A stretch of DNA of 64,000 nucleotides, taken from JBFXAF01 sp050184585. Its GTDB lineage: Bacteria > Pseudomonadota > Alphaproteobacteria > Rhizobiales > Rhizobiaceae. Every line of letters begins with the position of its first letter. Position 1 is the first letter of the stretch. This document shows positions 8,298 through 17,538 of this stretch, piece after piece. Location: the NCBI GenBank assembly GCA_050184585.1, contig JBFXAF010000001.1:62001-126000 (forward strand). The letters run 5' to 3'. A model generated the notes under the pieces. The model saw nothing but the letters and a program-made list of their open reading frames with translations, had not been told where the DNA came from and did no database searches. Made by a program: the position numbers and the translations under genes.

Positions 8298-11283
8298 GCA
8301 TTCTGCTCCCATTCGGGTCGAACATATGGTGCGAAACGACTTCGACCGGACCGAAGCGGTTGCGGATCGGGTCGGATACATACAGGCGCTGGCCATGCCG
8401 GGCCTTGCCGCCCTTGATCAAGGCAAGGCCGATGTATTTGCCGAGCGCGGGTGAGAAGCAGACTGCGGTGACGTGGCCCAGCGAATCGCGCGGGTTCTCG
8501 GGGTCCGCCACCTCGACGACATGCGCGCCGGTGTTCAATGGCCGGCCGTCTACGGAAATCACGCCGACAAGGCGAAGTCTGTCCTGCGCGATCATCGCCT
8601 CGCGGTCCATCATGGCCGAACCAACGAACGGTTTCTTCTTCGACAGCAGCCAGTCGAGATGCAGGTCGCGCGCCGTCGTACGGCCGTCGATCTCCGCACC
8701 GGTGACGTGGCCCTTCTCGATGCGCAGCGTACCAAGCGCCTCCAGTCCATACGGGACGATATTGAAAGGCTCGCCGGCTTCGATCAGCGCCTCCCAGACA
8801 TGGACGCCATGGCCAGCGCCGCAATATACTTCATAGGCAAGCTCGCCCGAGAAGGAGAGCCGGCAGATCATCACCTTCGCGCCAGCGATCTCGCCGTGGA
8901 CGATACCCATGAAGGGCAAGGTCCCGTCGTTCACCTCCGTGCCGCCGACGCAAGCTTCGAGCACGCGGCGTGCGAGCGGCCCAGCGACCGCGGCGCCGGC
9001 CCATTCGTCGGTCACCGAGGTGAGCTGGACGCGAAGGTCCGGCCAGACGACGTCCAGGAAATACTCGAGATGCTGCATCACCTTGCCGGCATTGGCGGTG
9101 GTCGTGGTCATCAGGAAATCGGTGGGGGCGAGCCGCCAGGTCGTGCCGTCGTCGAAGGCGAACCCGTCCTCGCGCAGCATGAGCCCGTAGCGCGCCTTGC
9201 CGACCGGCAGCGTCGAGAAGACGTTGGTATAGACCCGGTCCAGAAACTCGGCGGCGTCAGGCCCTTGGACGGCGATCTTGCCCAGCGTCGAGACATCGAC
9301 GATGCCAACCGTTGCACGAACCGCACGTGTCTCCCGCACATAGGCCTGCTCGATCGTCTCACCCGGACCGCCGTAGATCATCGGCCTGAACCACAACCCC
9401 ACGGGATACATCGTCGCGCCATGCTCGACGTGCCAGTCGTGCATCGGTGTCAGCCGTTCCGGACGCAGGTCCCCAACACGTTCCCCGGCAAGAGCGCCGA
9501 GCGACACCGGCGCAAAGGGTGCGCGGAAGCGGGTCGTGCCCACGTCGGGGATTGCCACGCCCATTGCGCCCGCCATGATCGCGATACCGTTCACATTGGA
9601 CGACTTGCCCTGATCGGTCGCCATGCCGAGCGTGGTGTAGCGCTTCAGGTGCTCGACCGAGATGAATCCCTCGCGGTGGGCGAGACGGACATCCTCGGCG
9701 GTCACGTCGTGCTGGAAGTCGACGAACGATTTTCCCTTGGTCCGGACCTCGAATACGGGCGCGGGTGGCGCGTCGAACGATTCGCCGACAACCGAGGGGG
9801 CGGATGTCCCGCCGCGTCGTTCCCCGGAAGCGCGCCTGCCGGCGTCGAGCCCCTCGGCCAGAGCGCCTGCAGTCGCATTGTTGCCGTTGAAGGCGCCGGC
9901 GCCCCGCCAGCCGTCGCCGGCTGCTGGCGGAAGAAAGGCTTGCCTGCCATCATCCCACACCGGTCGGGCGCCTGCCTGGCTCGCCAGATGCACGGCAGGC
10001 GACCAACCGCCCGACACGGCCAGGCAGTCGACCGCGATCCTGCGCGGATCTCCGGAAAAGGAGCCGGTACCGGCATTGAAACGTTGCACGCCAATGCCTG
10101 CCAAGGAAGTGCCGCCCATCGTGCCGATGACCGCGTGGCCCGTCAGCAATTCGGCGCCAGTGGCGATCGCAATCGCGCGCACTTCATCGGAGATCGCGTC
10201 GCGTACATCGATGATTGCCGCGATCGTCGCGCCGGCGCGTCCCAGAGTCCGAGCGGCGCGATAGGCGGAATCGTTGTTGGCGAAGACCGCGACGGTCTCG
10301 CCCGGAAGCACGCCGAATTCGCCGGCATAGCGCTCGGCAGCGGAGGCGAGCATGACGCCGGGCCTGTCGTTTCCGGGAAAGACAAGCGGCCGCTCGAAAG
10401 CGCCGGTTGCGAATACGGCTTCGTTGGCCTGGATGACCCAGTGGCGATGGCGCGGCTGCCCCCTGGCCGGCGCGGTCAAATGGTCGGCAACCCGCTCCAG
10501 GGCGGCAAACGCGCCTCCGTCGTAGACACCCCACACCGTGGTTCGCGGCAGCAGCCGGACATTCGGCATATCGCGCAATTCACGCAGGGTGACCCCTACC
10601 CAGTCGTCCGCCGCCATTCCCGAGATCGTCTCATCCGACCATTTGGCCTGACCGCCGAAGACCGGTTCCAGGTCGGCGAGAATGACTCGCTTGCCGAGCT
10701 CGCCGGCGCCTTTGGCGGCCATGAGGCCGGCGGGGCCGCCGCCGACCACGAGCACGTCGCAGAAGGCGTTGATGCGTTCGTAGCGTGCGGTGTCCTTCGC
10801 GTCGCCGGCGCGACCGAGACCCGCTGCGCGGCGGATGAACCACTCACAGAACATCCAGAAGCGCGTGCCCTTCAGCGGCCCGAGCGCCGGTCCCATGAAC
10901 GTCTTGTAGTAGAAGCCCGCGGAAATCAGCTTCCCGGCGATCTGGTTGAGCGCGCCGACATCGAAGGCAAGCGACGGAAAGCGATTCTGACTCTCGGCCA
11001 CCAGGCCGTCGTGGACTTCGACCAGCGTTGCCGGGATGTTCGGCTCGCGCATCTTGCCGTCAAGGATCGTAACGAGCGCGTTGGGCTCGTCGATACCGGC
11101 GGTCATTACGCCGCGAGGGCGATGGTACTTGAATGATCGTCCGAAGAGCGTGACGCCGTTTGCCAGAAGTGCTGACGCCAGCGTATCGCCCGCATGTCCG
11201 TTGTACGCCTTCCCGTCGAAGGTAAAGCGGATCGAGGTTTCGCGATCGATGCGTCCGCCGGCGGCGCTGCGGCGCGGGCTCAT
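8290..11283 (-). CDS. soxA: Sarcosine oxidase alpha subunit
   Basis: 997 residues, matching the roughly 1000-residue SoxA family. Order of parts: an N-terminal ferredoxin-like domain (about 15-105, FTFDGKAYNGHAGDTLASALLANG, without the cysteines of a true 2Fe-2S centre), a pyridine-nucleotide-disulfide-type domain (VLVVGGGPAGLMAAKGA near 175), a central region, and a C-terminal GcvT/aminomethyltransferase domain (about 610-990; MICRLSFSGELAYEVYC, LRIEKGHVTGAEIDGRTTARD). The dinucleotide and folate domains are the sites where this family binds NAD and tetrahydrofolate. Its ATG overlaps the soxD stop (ATGA). A long open frame lies antisense to this gene but is a GC-driven shadow. Confidence 0.95.
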   Translation of the reverse strand: MSPRRSAAGGRIDRETSIRFTFDGKAYNGHAGDTLASALLANGVTLFGRSFKYHRPRGVMTAGIDEPNALVTILDGKMREPNIPATLVEVHDGLVAESQNRFPSLAFDVGALNQIAGKLISAGFYYKTFMGPALGPLKGTRFWMFCEWFIRRAAGLGRAGDAKDTARYERINAFCDVLVVGGGPAGLMAAKGAGELGKRVILADLEPVFGGQAKWSDETISGMAADDWVGVTLRELRDMPNVRLLPRTTVWGVYDGGAFAALERVADHLTAPARGQPRHRHWVIQANEAVFATGAFERPLVFPGNDRPGVMLASAAERYAGEFGVLPGETVAVFANNDSAYRAARTLGRAGATIAAIIDVRDAISDEVRAIAIATGAELLTGHAVIGTMGGTSLAGIGVQRFNAGTGSFSGDPRRIAVDCLAVSGGWSPAVHLASQAGARPVWDDGRQAFLPPAAGDGWRGAGAFNGNNATAGALAEGLDAGRRASGERRGGTSAPSVVGESFDAPPAPVFEVRTKGKSFVDFQHDVTAEDVRLAHREGFISVEHLKRYTTLGMATDQGKSSNVNGIAIMAGAMGVAIPDVGTTRFRAPFAPVSLGALAGERVGDLRPERLTPMHDWHVEHGATMYPVGLWFRPMIYGGPGETIEQAYVRETRAVRATVGIVDVSTLGKIAVQGPDAAEFLDRVYTNVFSTLPVGKARYGLMLREDGFAFDDGTTWRLAPTDFLMTTTTANAGKVMQHLEYFLDVVWPDLRVQLTSVTDEWAGAAVAGPLARRVLEACVGGTEVNDGTLPFMGIVHGEIAGAKVMICRLSFSGELAYEVYCGAGHGVHVWEALIEAGEPFNIVPYGLEALGTLRIEKGHVTGAEIDGRTTARDLHLDWLLSKKKPFVGSAMMDREAMIAQDRLRLVGVISVDGRPLNTGAHVVEVADPENPRDSLGHVTAVCFSPALGKYIGLALIKGGKARHGQRLYVSDPIRNRFGPVEVVSHHMFDPNGSRMHG

Positions 11284-11582
11284 GGTGTCACGGTCCGGTT
11301 ACGGCGCGCCGATGGCCTGGCGGGCGCGGCTTCCCGCGCGAATCCAACGCTCGAGATGGCGTGCGTCAGTGTATTGCGTGCGACCCGCAAATGCGCCCGG
11401 CAGCCACCGGAGTGCTGCCAGAACTCGACATGGTCACCGGCCGGGTTCGTCCGTCCATACACGTAGTCGTTCCAAGCCTTGAGGTCGGTCGATGCGGGAT
11501 CGGGACGAGCGCGCGTTGCGTCGCCCTGATAGGTAAATTCGACGAGGGCGCGGGGGCCGCAGTAGGGACAGGTGATCAACAT
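11280..11582 (-). CDS. soxD: Sarcosine oxidase delta subunit
   Basis: 100 residues, typical of SoxD, the small zinc-binding subunit. The putative metal ligands are present as CPYC (C5, C8) and HSGGC (H57, C61), and AWNDYVYGRTNPAGDHVEFW is highly family-typical. The start ATG at 11582 is four bases after the soxB stop; a longer open frame exists but would run through soxB. The stop overlaps soxA as ATGA, so translation is coupled, consistent with fixed stoichiometry of the complex. Confidence 0.93.
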   Translation of the reverse strand: MLITCPYCGPRALVEFTYQGDATRARPDPASTDLKAWNDYVYGRTNPAGDHVEFWQHSGGCRAHLRVARNTLTHAISSVGFAREAAPARPSARRNRTVTP

Positions 11583-11586
11583 CTGC

Positions 11587-12846
11587 TCAATGCAGCCGGG
11601 GCGTAGCGCCCTGACCCTTATCGTCGATGACAGCTCCCCGCTGGAAGCGGTCGAGCGTGTAAGGTGCGTTGATCGCGTGCGGCTCATCCCTGGCGATGGT
11701 CCAGGCGAAAGAGAAACCCGACGCCGGCGTGGCCTTGAAGCCGCCGTAGCACCAGCCGCAGTTGAGATACATTCCCGGTAGCGGGCCCTTGGCGATAATC
11801 GGCGATCCGTCCATCGACATATCCATGACGCCGCCCCACGAGCGCAGCAGGCGAACACGCGCAAGCGAGGGGAACATGGCGACAAGCTCGCTCATGACGT
11901 CCTCGACGATTGGCAGGTTCCCTCGCTGGGCATAGGTGTTGTAGCCGTCGATGTCGCCGCCGAAGACGAGCCCGCCCTTGTCTGACTGCGAGACGTAGAG
12001 GTGCCCCGCCCCGAAAGTCAAAACCGTATCGAGAAACGGTTTCAACGATTCCGACACGAATGCCTGGAGAACGTGGCTCTCGATAGGCAGGCTGTCGATG
12101 CCGGCCAGCTTCATCACGCGTCCGGTCGACCCGGCGACGGCGACAGCGACCTTACGAGCCCGAATCTCTCCGCGCGTCGTGACCACGCCGACGATCCTTT
12201 CGTCCTCGCGCAGGAACCCAGTTACCTCGCAGTTCTCGATGATGTCGACGCCGCGCCGGTCGGCGGCGCGAGCATAGCCCCAGGCAACCGCGTCGTGACG
12301 AGCGGTTCCGGCACGCGGCTGAAGCAGGCCGCCGACGATCGGGAAGCGGGCCGAGGCCGACGTGTCGAGTGCGGGGGCAAGTTTCTTCACTCCGGCGGCG
12401 TCGAGCCACACGGCGTCGGCGCCGAGATGACGCATTGCGTTGCCGCGACGGATGAAATCGTCGGACTGGGACGGGGTGTGCGCCAGATTCAGGATGCCGC
12501 GCTGCGAGAACATGACGTTGTAGTTGAGGTCGTGGGAAAGCGTCTCCCACATCTTCAGCGAGTGCTCGTAGAAGCGAATCGATTCGGGCAGCGGATAGTT
12601 CGAGCGCACGATCGTGGTGTTTCGGCCGACATTGCCCGAACCGAGCCAGCCCTTCTCCAGTACCGCGACGTTGGCGATGCCGTGCTCTCGGGCGAGATAG
12701 TAGGCGGTTGCCAGACCATGCCCTCCGCCCCCCACGACCACAACGTCATAGGTCGGCTTCGGATGAGGCTTCCGCCAGGCCGGCTTCCAGCCTTGGTTTC
12801 CAGTCAGGGCGTTCTTGATGAGCGAGAACGCGGAGTATTCCGCCAT
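11587..12846 (-). CDS. soxB: Sarcosine oxidase beta subunit
   Basis: 419 residues, full length for SoxB. It has the FAD Rossmann motif (VVVVGGGGHGLATAYYLA, near residues 34-51), GNVGRNTTIVRSNY, and ARHDAVAWGYAR, the region that carries the covalently bound FMN histidine in characterised sarcosine oxidases. This is the catalytic subunit where sarcosine is oxidised. The ATG at 12846 is preceded by AGGGG at good spacing; an upstream extension of the frame has no such support. First gene of the soxBDAG operon and divergent from an MscS channel gene, so the operon promoter must lie in 12847-13035. Confidence 0.95.
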   Translation of the reverse strand: MAEYSAFSLIKNALTGNQGWKPAWRKPHPKPTYDVVVVGGGGHGLATAYYLAREHGIANVAVLEKGWLGSGNVGRNTTIVRSNYPLPESIRFYEHSLKMWETLSHDLNYNVMFSQRGILNLAHTPSQSDDFIRRGNAMRHLGADAVWLDAAGVKKLAPALDTSASARFPIVGGLLQPRAGTARHDAVAWGYARAADRRGVDIIENCEVTGFLREDERIVGVVTTRGEIRARKVAVAVAGSTGRVMKLAGIDSLPIESHVLQAFVSESLKPFLDTVLTFGAGHLYVSQSDKGGLVFGGDIDGYNTYAQRGNLPIVEDVMSELVAMFPSLARVRLLRSWGGVMDMSMDGSPIIAKGPLPGMYLNCGWCYGGFKATPASGFSFAWTIARDEPHAINAPYTLDRFQRGAVIDDKGQGATPRLH

Positions 12847-13035
12847 GGTCAAATCCCCTGGAGCGGCGGTGACACTACAGAGCGACCCCACCCGTCAAGG
12901 CGAATAATGCGCCATTGGCTTTCGCGGCGCCGACCATGCACATGTCGACGCGGTACTCGGCGCTTGCGGCAGGCGTTGCTGTTCACTATCCATGACCCGC
13001 ATTCAACACGGCCGAGCGGCGGGACCGGTTCTGAA

Positions 13036-15525
13036 ATGCTGGCATTTCCGCCGCTCTGGCGCGCTGCTCTCTTGCTGTTCGTGTTCATCGCCGTCGCCTT
13101 TCCGCGCGCGGCGGATGCGCAGAGCGTCGGCACCTTCGGCGGCATCGTCGCCGAGCAGCAGACAGTGCTCGATGATCTGAGGACGCGGGTCGACGAACTC
13201 GAGCGCCATGTGAACGCTTCGGCCGAGGATGACGCCCGCCTCGTCGAAGCTCGCGCCAGGCTCGAAGCCGTCGGGAGACAAGCGCTGGAGAGCGCGCTCG
13301 CATTCCGTCCCAGGCTGGGCGAGATCAATGCGAGGCTGGATCAGCTTGGCCAACCGCCAGCCGATGATCAGGCTCCAGAACCCGATATCGTGACGTTGGA
13401 GCGCCAGAACCTCCTGGCGGAGAAGGCCGAGATCAACTCGCTCGTTGGCGTCGCCGAGAACCTGTCGATCAGGGTCAATGGACTCATCGACAGGATCGCG
13501 CAGATGCGTCGCGACCTCTTCGCGAGGCTGCTGACGAAGCGATATGTCATCGACTACGCGTTGATCCACGAGGTTCTCGACGCGGCCGTCAAAGAGACAG
13601 CCGAGTTCTACCGTGCCGTCTCGTCGTGGTTGCGGTTCGTCGTCACCTTCAAGTGGCGGTCGGTCCTCCTTGCTGCTCTCTTCGCCGTCGGCGCGGCCGC
13701 GGTGTTGATGATCGGGGGGAGGCGACTCTTCGGGCGGCTGCTTATCCAGGATTCCGCAACGCTCCAGCCTTCCTATCTCAGCCGGCTGTCCGTGGCGTTC
13801 TGGGCGACCCTGCTGCCGACTGCGGCGCTCGCGGTACTGCTGGGGGCGACATACTACTTCTTCGACTACTTCGCCGTGCTCCGGGCCGATATTCGGGTCT
13901 ACCTGGCGTCTCTGTTCAGCGTCGTCACATTGTTCTTCTTCGTGCATCGCCTGGGGCGTCTGGCGCTGTCTCCAAAGCTGCCCGCGTGGCGGCTGATCCC
14001 CGTTCGCGACAGGGCAGCCTGGCCGCTGGTGCTCCTCGTCTCCGCGACCGCGTTCTTCACGGGTCTCGATGACTTCTTGACCAACGTCTACCAGGTGCTC
14101 GGGTCGCCGCTCGCACTGACCGTCGGCGAGAGCCTCGTCGCGACTATTCTCAACGGACTGATCCTCATCCTCATCGGGCTGGTCAAGCCCTACGCGGATG
14201 CGGACGGCCGGCCGCGTCCTTGGCATCCCGCCATGCGCCTGGTGCTGTTCGCGCTTGCGGGAACGATGATCGTGGCTGCGCTGTTCGGCTACATCGGACT
14301 CGCGCGTTTCATCTCACAACAGGTCGTCGTCACCGGTGCGATCCTGGCAACGATGTATCTGGGTCTGCTTTCGGCCCGGGCGGTTTCGGAAGAAGGGGCA
14401 TTCCAGCATACGGCGCTCGGGCGTCGCTCGCAGCGCTGGTTCGGTCTCGACGAGACGACGCTCGACCAGCTCGGGCTTGTGGCAGGCATAACCATCAACG
14501 TGGCCGTCGTTCTGATCGGGCTGCCGCTGATCCTGCTGCAGTGGGGGTTCCGCCAGGAAGACCTGACCGCCTGGACCTTCAGGCTCGCCAACGAGATCCG
14601 CATCGGTTCGGTCTCTTTCTCCCTGGCGGGCATTTTCTCCGGCGTCGTGGTCTTCGTCGTCGGCTACTTCGTCACCCGGTGGTTTCAGGGCTGGCTCGAC
14701 GGTTCGGTCATGGCGCGCGGGCGCGTCGACATGGGTGTGCGCAACTCCATCCGCACGGCGGTCGGATATGCGGGTATTGCCCTCGCCGGACTGATCGGCA
14801 TCTCCGCGGCCGGCATAGATCTGTCGAACATCGCCCTGGTTGCGGGAGCGCTGTCGCTCGGTATCGGATTTGGCCTGCAAAACATCGTCAACAACTTCGT
14901 GTCGGGGTTGATCCTCCTGGCGGAGCGGCCGTTCAAGGTCGGCGACTGGATCGTTGCCGGCGGGTTTCAGGGAACGGTTCGGAAGATCAGCGTAAGGGCG
15001 ACCGAAATCGAAACGTTCCAGCGCCAGACGATCATCCTGCCTAACTCAGAACTGATCAACGCCGCCGTCGGCAACTGGACACACCGGAACAAGCTCGGGC
15101 GCGTCGATATCAGGGTGGTCGTCGCCTATGACAGCGATGCACGCCGCGCCCACGAGATCATGACCGAGATCGTCCGAACCCACCCCGCCGTACTTCGCAA
15201 TCCCGAGCCCTTCGTGCAATTCGTCAACTTCGGCACGACCGGCGCCGAGTTCGAGGTGAGGGTCTTCCTCGCCGACATTCTCAATGGAGCCACGGTTCAG
15301 AACGACGTCCGATTCTCGATCCTCGAAGCATTCGAGAAAGACGGAATCGAGGTTCCTTCGGCCCCGCGTGCCCAGACGGTCGCCAAGGAGACGCCTTGGC
15401 CGCTCGACGACGATCGCGCGCATGTCGAGGCAGAGAGCCAGGCCGTCGAGCAAACGGCGAGGAAGAGAGCCGACGAGACGAGGGCGAAGGGCAGGGCTCG
15501 CCGGCGCAAGATCGACCCCGATTGA
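13036..15525 (+). CDS. Mechanosensitive ion channel family protein (DUF3772 + MscS)
   Basis: 829 residues from the ATG at 13036. The frame is open about 1 kb further upstream but that part lies antisense to soxB and is not coding. A signal-peptide-like N-terminus (LLLFVFIAVAFPRAADAQ) precedes a coiled periplasmic DUF3772-type region (about 30-160). About ten membrane segments follow, then the MscS pore and beta domain: FGLQNIVNNFVSG near 612-624, then ERPFKVGDWI and RQTIILPNSELINAAVGNWTH. The C-terminal tail is rich in Arg, Lys and Glu. Predicted to open under membrane tension and release solutes in hypo-osmotic shock. Such large MscS relatives are common in Hyphomicrobiales. Confidence 0.9.
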   Translation: MLAFPPLWRAALLLFVFIAVAFPRAADAQSVGTFGGIVAEQQTVLDDLRTRVDELERHVNASAEDDARLVEARARLEAVGRQALESALAFRPRLGEINARLDQLGQPPADDQAPEPDIVTLERQNLLAEKAEINSLVGVAENLSIRVNGLIDRIAQMRRDLFARLLTKRYVIDYALIHEVLDAAVKETAEFYRAVSSWLRFVVTFKWRSVLLAALFAVGAAAVLMIGGRRLFGRLLIQDSATLQPSYLSRLSVAFWATLLPTAALAVLLGATYYFFDYFAVLRADIRVYLASLFSVVTLFFFVHRLGRLALSPKLPAWRLIPVRDRAAWPLVLLVSATAFFTGLDDFLTNVYQVLGSPLALTVGESLVATILNGLILILIGLVKPYADADGRPRPWHPAMRLVLFALAGTMIVAALFGYIGLARFISQQVVVTGAILATMYLGLLSARAVSEEGAFQHTALGRRSQRWFGLDETTLDQLGLVAGITINVAVVLIGLPLILLQWGFRQEDLTAWTFRLANEIRIGSVSFSLAGIFSGVVVFVVGYFVTRWFQGWLDGSVMARGRVDMGVRNSIRTAVGYAGIALAGLIGISAAGIDLSNIALVAGALSLGIGFGLQNIVNNFVSGLILLAERPFKVGDWIVAGGFQGTVRKISVRATEIETFQRQTIILPNSELINAAVGNWTHRNKLGRVDIRVVVAYDSDARRAHEIMTEIVRTHPAVLRNPEPFVQFVNFGTTGAEFEVRVFLADILNGATVQNDVRFSILEAFEKDGIEVPSAPRAQTVAKETPWPLDDDRAHVEAESQAVEQTARKRADETRAKGRARRRKIDPD

Positions 15526-15535
15526 ACCCGTTCAG

Positions 15536-15563
15536 TTGCGGTTCAGCTAGGCTCTCCTATAAG
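15536..15563 (+). promoter_or_regulatory. Candidate promoter for the small secreted protein gene
   Basis: TTGCGG at 15536-15541 and TATAAG at 15558-15563 are separated by 16 bases in the gap after the MscS stop, about 70 bases before the next start codon. Similar to a sigma-70-type promoter; no experimental support. Confidence 0.35.
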
Positions 15564-15633
15564 CTTCTCCGAAAAGAGGGCGACCGTGCCCTCGAAAGAC
15601 AACACAGGGACGGCGCACGCGCCGGGAGATCCA

Positions 15634-15897
15634 ATGATGAAGCTTCTTCTCGGCTTCGCCGTGGTCGTCGCCATAGGCGGGGTAAGCCACGCCGCGAGCG
15701 CCGTGAACCTCGATGCGGAGCCTCATACGCTGATCGTGACGGAGGGCGGCACGCGAACCGAGCTGGCCGTCGGCGCCGGCGAGACAGTCGATTTCTGCCC
15801 GTCGGGCTGCTTCGTCACAATGCCCAATGGTGACCGCGAGGCGCTGACCGGCAGCGAGATCATCGAGATCTCCGGCGGGGTCGGCCGCGTCAAGTAG
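15634..15897 (+). CDS. Small secreted hypothetical protein
   Basis: 87 residues. MMKLLLGFAVVVAIGGVSHA looks like a cleavable signal peptide, leaving a mature protein of about 65 residues with a hydrophilic, beta-rich composition (HTLIVTEGGTRTELAVGAGE) and a close cysteine pair in DFCPSGCF that could form a disulfide. The frame is open from 15586, but the ATG at 15634 has GGGAG six bases upstream and starts exactly at the signal peptide. It is followed by a strong terminator. No family is recognised; probably periplasmic. Confidence 0.7.
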   Translation: MMKLLLGFAVVVAIGGVSHAASAVNLDAEPHTLIVTEGGTRTELAVGAGETVDFCPSGCFVTMPNGDREALTGSEIIEISGGVGRVK

Positions 15898-15917
15898 TAT
15901 CGCCCCACATGGCATCG

Positions 15918-15945
15918 AAAGGCCGGGCTTGTTCCCGGCCTTTTA
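15918..15945 (+). terminator. Rho-independent terminator
   Basis: A 7-bp perfect stem (GGCCGGG at 15921-15927 and CCCGGCC at 15934-15940) with a six-base loop, flanked by AAA upstream and TTTT downstream. It ends the transcript of the small secreted protein 20 bases after its stop. Confidence 0.85.
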
Positions 15946-16104
15946 GTTTTCCGATTAGGGCATGGTTAACGATAGCGTCCGAAACCATCTCCCATCCCGC
16001 TCCAGGATGGCCCAGCTTAACGCTCCCCAAGGCGGCTTGCCGCTATAGCTCAGCCAAGACGTCCAAGAAGGGCGCGTGGACATTTTGGGCAAGGGACGGC
16101 CACC

Positions 16105-17538
16105 ATGGATGCTCGATCGGACAGGAACGCGGTACCGCTCGCCGTCGACCTCGACGGCACGCTGATCACGAGCGACCTGCTTTGGGAAGGCCTGTTCCTG
16201 CTTCTGCGGAAGAACCCGCTCTATCTGTTCCTCGTGCCGCTCTGGGCAATCGCCGGGCCGGCGCGACTGAAGCAGGAGATTGCCGAGCGTGTCGACATCG
16301 ACCCGGAGCTGCTTCCCTATCGGGAACCGCTGCTCGCAAGGCTTCGGGCCGACCACGCGGCGGGACGACTGATCATCCTCGCCACAGGCACTCCGCGCAA
16401 GTTCGCCGACGCCATCGCTGCCCATCTGGGCGTGTTCGACCGGGTTCTCTCGACCGAGAATGGGCACAACATGACCTCGGAGCGCAAACGAGCCGCGCTG
16501 GTCGACATTTTCGGGGACGGCGGCTTCGACTATGCCGGCAACAGTCGTCACGACCTCAAGGTCTTCGACGCCGCTCGCGAGGCGTTGATCGTGGCGCCCG
16601 ATCGCGCCGCGTCGCGGTGGCACCGGCAACATGGAGGCGAGCGGATCGACGCGGATAAACCCACCGTGAAGACGCTGGTAAAGATGTTGCGCGTCCACCA
16701 GTGGCTGAAGAACGGCCTCATCGTCGTGCCTATGGTCCTCTCGCACGAGTACCTCAACCACGACATGCTCTTTGCCTGCCTGCTCGCATTCGTATCGTTC
16801 AGCGCGGCGGCATCGGCAATCTACATCGTCAACGATTTCTTCGATCTCTCGCTCGACCGAAAGCACGCGACCAAGCGAAACCGCCCTTTCGCGAGCGGCG
16901 TCCTGTCGATTCCGTATGGGGCGAAGGTCGCCGTTGCGCTGCTGGTGTTGAGCGTCGCAGCCGCGGCATCCCTGCCGCCTCTCTTCTGGCTGGTGCTCGC
17001 GGCCTATCTGGCTGCGACGACCGCCTATTCCCTGTCGCTCAAGCGCATGCTGCTCATCGACGTGCTGACGCTGGCGGGCCTCTACACCGTGCGCATCCTC
17101 GCCGGCGCGGCCGCGACGGGCACGGTCGTATCGTTCTGGCTGCTGGCGTTCTCGATCTTCTTCTTCCTGTCGCTGGCGCTCGTTAAGCGGTATGTCGAAC
17201 TCAGGACCACAGCGCTCGACGCGAAGCAGCGTATCGCCGGCCGCGGCTACCGTCCGGAGGACGAGGAGATCGTCGCGCAGGCGGGCATGGCGTCCGCCTT
17301 TTCTGCGGCGCTGGTGCTCGCCCTCTACATCAACGGCGATTCCATCATGGGCGAGTTCGCGAGGCCGCACCTGGTTTGGCCGCTCGCCCCGATCGTGCTG
17401 TATCTCACCATGCGCATCTGGATCCTGGCTCGCCGGGACGAGATGCACGACGATCCCGTCGTCTTCATCATCAAGGACTGGCGCAGCCAGCTCGTCGCCG
17501 CCTTCGGCGTACTTCTTCTCCTCGCGGCCGGCCTGTGA
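16105..17538 (+). CDS. HAD-phosphatase / UbiA-prenyltransferase fusion (DPPR-synthase-like)
   Basis: 477 residues. Residues about 10-200 form a HAD hydrolase (DLDGT with Asp15/Asp17; the TGTPRKFADAIAAHL segment). Residues about 210-477 form a UbiA-family integral membrane prenyltransferase with seven to nine hydrophobic segments and the Asp-rich motif NDFFDLSLD starting at N243. In mycobacteria the UbiA enzyme Rv3806c transfers 5-phosphoribosyl from PRPP to decaprenyl phosphate and a separate phosphatase removes the 5-phosphate; this fusion could do both steps. The stop overlaps the next gene (ATGA), which encodes a DprE1-like oxidase, strengthening that reading. A quinone or other polyprenyl acceptor cannot be excluded. 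Inner membrane. Confidence 0.85.
   Translation: MDARSDRNAVPLAVDLDGTLITSDLLWEGLFLLLRKNPLYLFLVPLWAIAGPARLKQEIAERVDIDPELLPYREPLLARLRADHAAGRLIILATGTPRKFADAIAAHLGVFDRVLSTENGHNMTSERKRAALVDIFGDGGFDYAGNSRHDLKVFDAAREALIVAPDRAASRWHRQHGGERIDADKPTVKTLVKMLRVHQWLKNGLIVVPMVLSHEYLNHDMLFACLLAFVSFSAAASAIYIVNDFFDLSLDRKHATKRNRPFASGVLSIPYGAKVAVALLVLSVAAAASLPPLFWLVLAAYLAATTAYSLSLKRMLLIDVLTLAGLYTVRILAGAAATGTVVSFWLLAFSIFFFLSLALVKRYVELRTTALDAKQRIAGRGYRPEDEEIVAQAGMASAFSAALVLALYINGDSIMGEFARPHLVWPLAPIVLYLTMRIWILARRDEMHDDPVVFIIKDWRSQLVAAFGVLLLLAAGL

Noticed and set aside
8473..11136. Long open frame antisense to soxA
   Set aside because: High GC content leaves antisense frames open; the soxA protein is unmistakable and the antisense translation is Arg/Pro/His-rich with no family features.
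12870..12898. Promoter for soxBDAG (TTGACG with weak -10 candidates)
   Set aside because: Neither possible -10 hexamer is convincing at 15 or 17 bases.
12001..13035. Upstream extension of the MscS channel frame
   Set aside because: It would run antisense through soxB; the signal-peptide-like ATG at 13036 is the sensible start.
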